From: Paenibacillus sp.
GTDB taxonomy: Bacteria; Bacillota; Bacilli; Paenibacillales; Paenibacillaceae
DNA: 5,363 nt
Direction: 5' to 3'
Assembly (NCBI GenBank): GCA_003529225.1
Contig: DOJM01000499.1
Location: 6,855 to 12,217 of the forward strand
In this document: piece after piece, positions 1-4,709 of the stretch
How positions within the stretch are numbered: the first letter of the stretch is position 1
How the letters are laid out: each line of letters starts with the position of its first letter
Made by a program: the position numbers and the translations under genes
The notes under the pieces: model-generated
Seen by the model: the letters and a program-made list of their open reading frames with translations, nothing else
Told to the model about the DNA's origin: nothing
Database searches by the model: none

Positions 1-2
1 AA

Positions 3-320
3 GATATCGATGTGGACCTGATTAGCATGCAGCTTCGGGCGGGTGATATTTTGATTATGATGACGGATGGTATTTATGATGCGCCAGGATATGCCGTTAA
101 TAAGGAGATATGGATGAAACGGTTGATCCAAGAGCTCGAAGGGGACGATCCTCAGGATTTGGCAGATGGCTTGTTAGATAAGGTAATCCGTTATCAGGGC
201 AATGAGATCCATGATGACATGACGATTGTCGTCAGTCGTGTAGATCATTTCCACCCAGAGTGGTCCAGCCTGCACATGCCTGGTGTCGGCCGAATGGAGC
301 GTCCTCGAACGGTGAGTTAG
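3..320 (+). CDS. spoIIE: Stage II sporulation protein E, C-terminal end (partial, 5' truncated by window)
   Basis: The last 105 residues of SpoIIE, entering the window mid-gene in frame 3. SpoIIE is the membrane-bound PP2C-type Ser phosphatase that dephosphorylates SpoIIAA, freeing sigma-F in the forespore; it also acts at the asymmetric division septum with FtsZ. Visible here is the end of the PP2C domain: the strand ending IMMTDGIYDAP, whose Asp (codon 66-68) is a predicted metal ligand, then WMKRLIQELEGDDPQDLADGLLDKVI helices, then the final HDDMTIVV strand with the second metal-binding Asp (codon 213-215). The tail after the PP2C fold, DHFHPEWSSL and about 15 more residues, matches the SpoIIE family's own C-terminus, which separates it from RsbU-like phosphatases. 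The membrane-spanning N-terminal part lies outside the window. The stop is TAG at 318-320. No U-tract terminator follows. Identification is firm and is supported by the yabS-yabT genes downstream. Confidence 0.96.
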   Translation, partial: DIDVDLISMQLRAGDILIMMTDGIYDAPGYAVNKEIWMKRLIQELEGDDPQDLADGLLDKVIRYQGNEIHDDMTIVVSRVDHFHPEWSSLHMPGVGRMERPRTVS

Positions 321-355
321 GAATTTTCTCGGTTTAGGCTTAGGTTTTATGTTTG

Positions 356-490
356 GTACGCGCGAAGCGCCGTATTGCCTGTGTGTTTAAGCACGCACGA
401 AGTGTCGTGTTGCCTATATATTTGCAGTGCGCACAATGCGCCGTGCTGCTATAGGAGGTTTAAGTACGCGCGAAGCCTCGTGCGTGCTTG
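356..490. repeat. Degenerate tandem array of four hairpin units, period about 36 bp
   Basis: Units start at 356, 391, 427 and 464, giving periods of 35, 36 and 37 bases. Each begins with a variant of GTACGCGCGAAGC and carries a stem-loop; units 1 and 2 then share TTGCCT, and units 1 and 3 end in GTTTAA or GGTTTAA. Unit 1 folds at 357-374 (TACG + CGC, loop GAA, GCG, bulged C, CGTA). Unit 2 folds identically at 392-409 (CACG + CAC, loop GAA, GTG, bulged T, CGTG). Unit 3 folds at 429-441 (GCGCA, loop CAA, TGCGC). Unit 4 forms a 9-bp stem at 465-486 with loop AGCC and two G-T pairs. No T-run follows any stem, so they do not look like terminators. Function is unknown. Confidence 0.75.
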
Positions 491-498
491 GAAGTCGG

Positions 499-524
499 GG
501 CGAGTCTGCGATGTGTAACTCGCC
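499..524. repeat. 7-bp stem hairpin downstream of the tandem array
   Basis: GGCGAGT at 499-505 pairs perfectly with ACTCGCC at 518-524 around a 12-base loop. It is not followed by a T-run, so it is not a typical intrinsic terminator. It lies between the four-unit array and the large inverted repeat and could belong to the same structured insertion. Confidence 0.5.
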
Positions 525-541
525 GGCCTCTACTATTTACG

Positions 542-802
542 TTTCAAAGGTTCGCTGACTTTGGAGCGTAATTTTTTAGATCTAAACTGTTTACTAGTGA
601 AGGTACGGAACGGAGAGAAAGTTTGGAGCTGTAGAAGCGGAGCGTTCGCCTTTATTATTTGATTTCAACCGCAGAGGGCGGTTTTAATAGAGAAATCAAA
701 TAATAACAGCGATCGAAAGCCCAAACATTTCTCGCAGTTCCCCTATTCACTATCCCCGTAGTTCAGATCGCAAATTTCCCCAACAAAAGCGACCGTTTGA
801 AA
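542..802. repeat. Large imperfect inverted repeat (about 260 bp fold-back, MITE-like)
   Basis: The left arm (542-666) and right arm (692-802) are mutual reverse complements over most of their length by hand alignment. Matching blocks, left versus reverse-complemented right: TTTCAAAGGTTCGCT / TTTCAAACGGTCGCT (542-556 and 788-802), GATCTAAACT / GATCTGAACT (579-588 and 760-769), TAGTGAA (595-601 and 746-752), GGAAC, GAGAAA-GTTTGG with one bulge (615-626 and 721-733), and a perfect 15-mer TTATTATTTGATTTC (652-666 and 692-706). At the tip AACCGC (667-672) pairs with GCGGTT (678-683). The left arm is about 14 bases longer, mainly around 630-645. No transposase gene and no clean target-site duplication are visible. 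It could be a non-autonomous mobile element, a decayed inverted duplication, or the template for a long structured RNA. Confidence 0.8.
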
Positions 803-824
803 TCTCTCATTTCTGGATATGCTA
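795..824 (+). promoter_or_regulatory. Candidate sigma-F promoter for yabS-yabT
   Basis: The -10 candidate GGATATGCTA (815-824) fits the sigma-F pattern, which begins GG and ends in TA with a central A. The -35 candidate GTTTG (795-799) matches four of five positions of GYWTA, with a 15-bp spacer against the usual 16 or so. Transcription would start near 831, leaving a leader of about 30 bases to the yabS start. B. subtilis yabT is known as a forespore gene, which agrees. The -35 lies within the right end of the inverted repeat. Sigma-G is a poorer fit on spacing. Confidence 0.5.
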
Positions 825-841
825 GAAACAGAGGTTCAAAC

Positions 842-851
842 AAAGGGGGAG
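842..851 (+). promoter_or_regulatory. Ribosome binding site that fixes the yabS start
   Basis: AAAGGGGGAG ends nine bases before the ATG at 861. No comparable Shine-Dalgarno precedes the upstream in-frame ATG at 819, which also overlaps the predicted promoter -10. The start is therefore placed at 861. Confidence 0.7.
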
Positions 852-860
852 TTGAGGGTT

Positions 861-1607
861 ATGAAGCAAATTATGCTCATTACTGACGGTTGTTCGAATG
901 TAGGAGAAAGTCCGGTGTTGGCAGCGGCGCATGCCCTGCAGGAGGGAATCACCGTAAATGTGGTTGGTGTAGTTGATTATGGTACGATCGGCGAACTCGG
1001 AAGCCGGGAGATTGCCGACATTGCCAAGGCCGGGGGAGGCCTTAGCCGAATAGTCGGAACGCCACAACTGGCGCAGACGATTCAGATGATGACACGCAAG
1101 ACCGTGGTTCAGACGATCCAGCAGGCGGTTAATAAAGAGGTAAAAAAGATACTAGGCGATGGCTCACTGGATCAGCTACCTCCTGTTCAACGTTCACAGG
1201 TTGTTACAGTTGTAGATGAACTGACAGAAACAACACCGCTGCGTATTGCACTTCTTATCGATGCCAGTGCTAGTATGAAACCTAAATTGGGTGCTGTGGA
1301 AGATGCTATCCGCGATTTGGCGCTCAGTTTGGAAGCACGGGAAGGTAAAAGTGAGATCGCTGTGTTCCATTATCCTGGAAATAACAGCAGTGAAGATGCC
1401 AAGCTTGATCTAGATTGGACCCATGACATGTCAGGTATTCGTACGTTATTCTCTAAATTGCACATGAGAGGCGCGACACCGACGGGTCCAGCTATTTTCA
1501 AGGTGCTTGAACATTATCGTTATGATACACTGGATGAACATCGTGGACGCCGTCTAAGGGATGACCACGAAGAAAGAGAAGGGATGATTGGTGGGTATGT
1601 CGTCTAA
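861..1607 (+). CDS. yabS: YabS, vWA-type protein with permuted motif order
   Basis: 248 residues, close to the roughly 245 of Bacillus YabS. No transmembrane segment or signal peptide is seen, so it is probably cytoplasmic. The first 80 residues read like the second half of a von Willebrand A domain: LITDGCSN (residues 6-13, with a TDG-type Asp9), then ITVNVVGVVDYG (30-41), then an IADIAKAGGG helix (51-60). A predominantly polar helical stretch (about 81-125) follows. The MIDAS strand and motif come only after it: IALLIDASASM (129-139, with Asp134, Ser136, Ser138), an amphipathic helix, the EIAVFHYPG strand (165-173), and RGATPTGPAI (203-212), whose Thr206 would be the third MIDAS ligand. All metal-site elements are present but in swapped order. 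The tail from about 222 is charged and probably flexible. The start at 861 is chosen over 819 on its ribosome site and on starting directly at MKQIMLITDG. The end overlaps yabT by 11 bases, so the two are probably translationally coupled. The molecular role is unknown; pairing with a kinase suggests a scaffold or substrate-recognition role. Confidence 0.9.
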   Translation: MKQIMLITDGCSNVGESPVLAAAHALQEGITVNVVGVVDYGTIGELGSREIADIAKAGGGLSRIVGTPQLAQTIQMMTRKTVVQTIQQAVNKEVKKILGDGSLDQLPPVQRSQVVTVVDELTETTPLRIALLIDASASMKPKLGAVEDAIRDLALSLEAREGKSEIAVFHYPGNNSSEDAKLDLDWTHDMSGIRTLFSKLHMRGATPTGPAIFKVLEHYRYDTLDEHRGRRLRDDHEEREGMIGGYVV

Positions 1608-2535
1608 TCCGTCCTATCCTACTGGTACCTTAATTAACGGTAAATGGCGGGGTAACCGTTATGTCGTTGAGCGGATGCTGGGAAGGGGCGCGAACGGAAC
1701 CGTATATCTTGTGCAAAGAGAAGGCAGACGGGAAAGGTACGCGCTAAAAATCGGATACGATACACTTGAACTTCAATCGGAGATCAATGTACTAACCTCG
1801 CTGCAATCACGGCGAAAGCGGAATGAACATCGTGCTCGTCGTGAGAATCCATTGTCTTCTTATTTTTTGGAAGCGGATGATTTTGCGAATGGGGATAATG
1901 TCCCCTTCTATGTAATGAGGTATGTTGAAGGCAAACCTCTGCATCATTTTTTATCGAAAAATGGTCCCGACTGGTTAGGCCTGGTAGGGCTTGGTCTGCT
2001 TGATAAGCTGCGCACACTGCATGAATGCGGTTTTGTTTTCGGGGATTTGAAGCCGGAGAACGTCATGGTATCAAAATACGGCGAAGTGGAGCTGATCGAC
2101 TTTGGGGGCACAAGTCCTATTGGTCGCAGTGTGAAGCAGTTTACCGAATGGCATGACCGTGGCTTTTGGAATGCAGGCAGCCGTACGAGTGATGAGGGTT
2201 ATGATCTATTCGCTTTTGCCGTACTCTGCCTCCGTCTTTTGAATGAAGAGGGGCTCAAGAAAGCTGCGCTACAGCTACCGCAGACAAGAAGTGTAGATGA
2301 GCTGTTTAAGCTGGCTAGAAATCTACCCGACAAGAAACTATCCTCTTGGATTTGTTTAGCGTTAAAAGGAGGTTTCTCCGGTTCCGCAGATGCTACAGAG
2401 CTTTGGCAAAACCATATTTACAATTCGCGTAGAAAGCGTCCTGATAGTATGGACACACCTCGCTGGCTCAAAAATGCATTTGGGTTATCCTTGTTTGTGC
2501 TTGCCTTTACAATTTATTGGGTCTTTCGGTTTTGA
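1597..2535 (+). CDS. yabT: YabT, Hanks-type Ser/Thr protein kinase with C-terminal membrane anchor
   Basis: 312 residues from the ATG at 1597. In-frame GTG at 1591 and TTG at 1588 are alternative starts; GAAGGGA at 1578-1584 is 6 bases before the GTG and 12 before the ATG, so the exact start is open. Kinase features: glycine loop LGRGANGTVY (28-37), the ATP-binding Lys51 in YALKIG, probable helix-C Glu62, hinge FYVMRYVEG (104-112), catalytic loop FGDLKPEN (148-155) with Asp150 and Asn155, metal-binding IDFGG (167-171), and helix-F Asp203 in GYDLFAF. The residue before the catalytic Asp is Gly, so this is a non-RD kinase, and no normal APE motif is seen. One hydrophobic segment (about 293-310) lies at the extreme C-terminus with only two residues beyond it, giving a tail-anchored cytoplasmic kinase with no sensor ectodomain. 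B. subtilis YabT is a forespore kinase that binds DNA and phosphorylates RecA. Here the region between kinase and membrane is short, with one basic cluster RRKR (278-281). Confidence 0.93.
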   Translation: MSSNPSYPTGTLINGKWRGNRYVVERMLGRGANGTVYLVQREGRRERYALKIGYDTLELQSEINVLTSLQSRRKRNEHRARRENPLSSYFLEADDFANGDNVPFYVMRYVEGKPLHHFLSKNGPDWLGLVGLGLLDKLRTLHECGFVFGDLKPENVMVSKYGEVELIDFGGTSPIGRSVKQFTEWHDRGFWNAGSRTSDEGYDLFAFAVLCLRLLNEEGLKKAALQLPQTRSVDELFKLARNLPDKKLSSWICLALKGGFSGSADATELWQNHIYNSRRKRPDSMDTPRWLKNAFGLSLFVLAFTIYWVFRF

Positions 2536-2544
2536 ACTTATACA
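2517..2544 (+). promoter_or_regulatory. Weak sigma-A-like promoter candidate upstream of tilS
   Basis: TTGGGT (2517-2522) and TATACA (2539-2544) are spaced by 16 bases; a second possible -10, TATAGT (2545-2550), has no matching -35. The site overlaps the end of yabT. tilS is essential in B. subtilis and needs vegetative expression, while the upstream genes look sporulation-specific, so a promoter is expected near here. The match itself is poor. Confidence 0.25.
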
Positions 2545-2571
2545 TATAGTTAGAGAGAAGGGGGGCCGCAT

Positions 2572-4014
2572 ATGGAGCAAATGAATGGACTGGTGGAGTC
2601 AGTATTGGAGTCAGCAGCCGAGCACGAGCTGTGGGCGCCCCATGACACCATTGTAGTCGCAGTTTCCGGCGGCCCGGATTCTGTGGCTCTTTTGCATGTT
2701 TTGCATGAGATAGCTTTAAACATTATGCCACTTACCTTAATATGCGCTCATGTGAATCACGGATTTAGACCGGAGTCTAAGGAAGAGGCAGAGCTAGTAC
2801 GTGGTATGGCTGGACAATTGGGACTGCCCTTTGAGTTGGCCGAATTCGATATTCCCTCTTTGGTCAAAGAGAGTGGACTCGGTCCTGAGGGGACAGCACG
2901 CGAGAAGCGATACGAATTCCTGATTGATACCGCACATCGTTACGGAGCGCGCTCCGTTGCTCTGGCTCATCATGCGGATGATCAGGCAGAAACGGTGATT
3001 ATGCGTCTATTGCGAGGAAGCGGTTTATCGGGGCTGTCCGGTATCAAGTGGAAAAGAACAGAAAAAAAGGTGGAACTCATTCGTCCATTCCTACGTATTA
3101 ACAAAACGGCTCTTCTTGGGTTATGTCAGAATGAAGGTTTCACCTATGCCGAGGATGCCACTAATCTGCTGACGAAATACAAGCGGAATGCTGTTCGATT
3201 GGAAGTTCTCCCTTTTCTGGAAAGGTATAACGGCAGAGTGAGGCAGTCACTTGTGCAGCTTGCGGAAATTGCAGGAGCTGAAGATGAATATATGGAGGCA
3301 TCTGCGGTAAAATGCTTTGAGGAGCTGGTTTCGGAAGGGGGAGGGAAATATACCTTTAACAGAGCTTCATTTGCGGCCATACCCTCCGCTTTACAACGGC
3401 GTTTGATTAAACTAATATTAAATTATCTGTCGGCGGATCTATCTGCCCTTGATTTCTCCAAGATTGAATCTGTACGTCGGGGAACGCTGCAGAGCTATCC
3501 CACCACCTGGAGTTTGGATTTAGGTGGAGGCCTGACTTGTGTGCGGCAATATGATATCATCTTGTTCTCGTCCAAGCCCGCGCAGCAACAGGCAAGCTAT
3601 ACATATCGTCTGTTCTTACCGGATTCCGAGCTTAAGCTGGAGGAAATAGGTAAGGTAATGTCGATGGCGGTGCTGGAGAGAGAAAATTTTTTTGTACAGG
3701 GGGAGGATTATGGGAAGATGTCGGCTTGGTTTGACCGTAATGAACTGGTCTTTCCACTAACGATTCGTTCCCGATTGCCTGGAGATACCATAAGAGTCAT
3801 GGGATTAAACGGAAGCAAAAAGGTAAAAGATATTTATATTGATGATAAAATACCTGCTGCTGAACGCTCAATGATCCCCCTCGTTTGTGATGGTTTGGGC
3901 AATATCGTCTGGATTCCGGGCGTAAGACGCTCGATGCATGCCGCAGTAGGGCGGCAAACGACCTCGGTACTTCTATTGTCTCTAGCAGAGCTGGATGACC
4001 GTGAAGAAACGTAA
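2572..4014 (+). CDS. tilS: tRNA(Ile)-lysidine synthase TilS
   Basis: 480 residues, full length for the Gram-positive family. TilS adds lysine to C34 of the CAU anticodon of tRNA-Ile2 using ATP, which switches the tRNA from Met to Ile identity and from AUG to AUA decoding; it is essential in the cytoplasm. N-terminal PP-loop ATPase domain: the nucleotide-binding SGGPDS (32-37), HVNHGFR (60-66), GPEGTAREKRYEFL (104-117), the long LAHHADDQAETV block (131-142) with MRLLRGSGLSGLSGI, RPFLRINK (171-178), and the closing DATNLLTKYKRNAVR (195-209). A middle helical tRNA-binding domain follows (about 210-310). The C-terminal domain (about 385-475) carries the family's IRSRLPGD (398-405) and KKVKDIYIDDKIP (416-428) signatures. 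The start ATG follows AGAAGGGGGG (2556-2565) by six bases. It sits 36 bases after yabT and 46 before hpt, consistent with tilS-hpt cotranscription. No missing motif or frameshift is seen. Confidence 0.97.
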   Translation: MEQMNGLVESVLESAAEHELWAPHDTIVVAVSGGPDSVALLHVLHEIALNIMPLTLICAHVNHGFRPESKEEAELVRGMAGQLGLPFELAEFDIPSLVKESGLGPEGTAREKRYEFLIDTAHRYGARSVALAHHADDQAETVIMRLLRGSGLSGLSGIKWKRTEKKVELIRPFLRINKTALLGLCQNEGFTYAEDATNLLTKYKRNAVRLEVLPFLERYNGRVRQSLVQLAEIAGAEDEYMEASAVKCFEELVSEGGGKYTFNRASFAAIPSALQRRLIKLILNYLSADLSALDFSKIESVRRGTLQSYPTTWSLDLGGGLTCVRQYDIILFSSKPAQQQASYTYRLFLPDSELKLEEIGKVMSMAVLERENFFVQGEDYGKMSAWFDRNELVFPLTIRSRLPGDTIRVMGLNGSKKVKDIYIDDKIPAAERSMIPLVCDGLGNIVWIPGVRRSMHAAVGRQTTSVLLLSLAELDDREET

Positions 4015-4060
4015 TGGTCGAAGTAAGTCTTTCATAGTATAACTTAGGAGGTTTCGCAAG

Positions 4061-4600
4061 TTGCAAAATGATATTCAAGAAGTCTTGATCACCGAAGAGG
4101 AACTTCAGCAGAAAATTAAGGAGCTCGGTCGAACACTGAGCGAAGAATACGCAGGACGTACCCCTTTAGTCATTTGTGTACTAAAAGGCGCGTTTATATT
4201 TATGGCAGATCTGGTTAAAGCCATTACAGTACCTGTTGAGATGGATTTCATGGCAGTGTCTAGCTATGGAGCATCCACTAAGTCTTCTGGTGTTGTCAAA
4301 ATTATTAAGGATTTAGATGTATCGGTAGAAGGCCGCGATATCTTGATCGTTGAAGATATTATTGACAGTGGCCTTACGCTCAGCTATTTGATTGAGCTAC
4401 TCCGCAACCGCAATGCTGCTTCTATCGATGTGGTTACCTTGTTTGATAAGCCCTCAGGTCGTACGGTTAATCTGGAAGCCAGATATACAGGCTTCGTGTT
4501 GCCAGACGAATTTGTAGTTGGCTACGGATTGGATTATGCCGAGCGGTATCGGAACCTCCCATATGTTGGAGTACTGAAGCCTGAGATTTATTCCAATTGA
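4061..4600 (+). CDS. hpt: Hypoxanthine(-guanine) phosphoribosyltransferase
   Basis: 179 residues, about the same as the 180 of B. subtilis HprT. It converts hypoxanthine or guanine plus PRPP to IMP or GMP in cytoplasmic purine salvage. Signatures: the [15 protein letters not shown]-loop region (41-51), the flexible-loop MAVSSYG (64-70), the PRPP/Mg-binding [11 protein letters not shown] (97-107) with the acidic pair Glu98-Asp99, the purine-contacting FDKPSGR (128-134), and [24 protein letters not shown] (151-174), which contains the base-stacking and metal-site residues. The start is TTG at 4061, eight bases after a strong TTAGGAGGT (4044-4052); the nearby ATG at 4068 is out of frame. The combination of a non-ATG start with a strong ribosome site is common in this group. 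The gene is also called hprT. Its product is reported to work with TilS as an activator of ftsH in B. subtilis, and ftsH follows directly. Confidence 0.97.
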   Translation: MQNDIQEVLITEEELQQKIKELGRTLSEEYAGRTPLVICVLKGAFIFMADLVKAITVPVEMDFMAVSSYGASTKSSGVVKIIKDLDVSVEGRDILIVEDIIDSGLTLSYLIELLRNRNAASIDVVTLFDKPSGRTVNLEARYTGFVLPDEFVVGYGLDYAERYRNLPYVGVLKPEIYSN

Positions 4601-4650
4601 ACTATTGATTGCCTTGATCATACGGATCGGGCACCCTTGGCTTCCTTTAT

Positions 4651-4680
4651 TTGAGGTGTCCCAAGAGGCTATGGTACAAT
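4651..4680 (+). promoter_or_regulatory. Sigma-A promoter of ftsH with extended -10
   Basis: TTGAGG (-35, 4651-4656) and TACAAT (-10, 4675-4680) are spaced by 18 bases, with TGG (4672-4674) forming an extended -10. Transcription would start near 4687, leaving a leader of only about 23 bases that is mostly ribosome binding site. A short dyad, CTTGG (4636-4640) and CCAAG (4661-4665), brackets the -35 and could be an operator. No intrinsic terminator is seen in the 109-base gap after hpt, so readthrough from hpt is possible. Confidence 0.7.
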
Positions 4681-4709
4681 AACTTGAGTGTTGCGAGAGG
4701 AGGTAGGGG

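Larger units (their letters stand above)
321..860. other. Long structured intergenic region, no gene seen
   Basis: About 540 bases without a convincing reading frame, RNA gene or intrinsic terminator. It splits into two blocks. The first, about 356-530, is GC-rich and holds a degenerate tandem hairpin array plus a further hairpin. The second, 542-802, is AT-richer and forms one large imperfect inverted repeat. The last 60 bases carry a sigma-F-like promoter and the yabS ribosome binding site. From memory the equivalent gap in Bacillus subtilis is much shorter, so this material looks acquired or expanded in this lineage; that is an inference. Confidence 0.8.

Noticed and set aside
451..458. 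ATAGGAGG Shine-Dalgarno-like sequence inside the tandem hairpin array
   Set aside because: No start codon at suitable distance and no open frame follow it; it is part of unit 3's spacer.
465..486. Intrinsic terminator for spoIIE
   Set aside because: The 9-bp stem is followed by TGCTTGGAAGTCGG, with no T-run; the same holds for the other stems at 357-374, 392-409, 429-441 and 499-524.
356..490. CRISPR array
   Set aside because: Four units at about 36-base spacing superficially suggest this, but the whole period is repeated and degenerate with no unique spacers between identical repeats, and no cas genes are present.
528..812. Target-site duplication flanking the inverted repeat
   Set aside because: Left CTCTACTATTT and right CTCTCATTT look similar just outside the arms, but they need gaps and are not a clean direct repeat.
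819..860. ATG at 819 as an upstream start for yabS
   Set aside because: It has no Shine-Dalgarno and lies within the candidate promoter -10. The 14 added residues do not resemble the YabS N-terminus, which starts at the vWA strand. ATG at 861 has a good ribosome site.
822..1067. Minus-strand open frames opposite yabS, yabT, tilS, hpt and ftsH
   Set aside because: They lie wholly within or overlap recognised genes on the + strand, resemble no known family, and lack ribosome binding sites; they are shadows of the coding strand.
2390..2584. Small + strand frame spanning the yabT end and tilS start
   Set aside because: It is out of frame with two well-identified genes, shows no recognisable motif, and has no separate translation signal.
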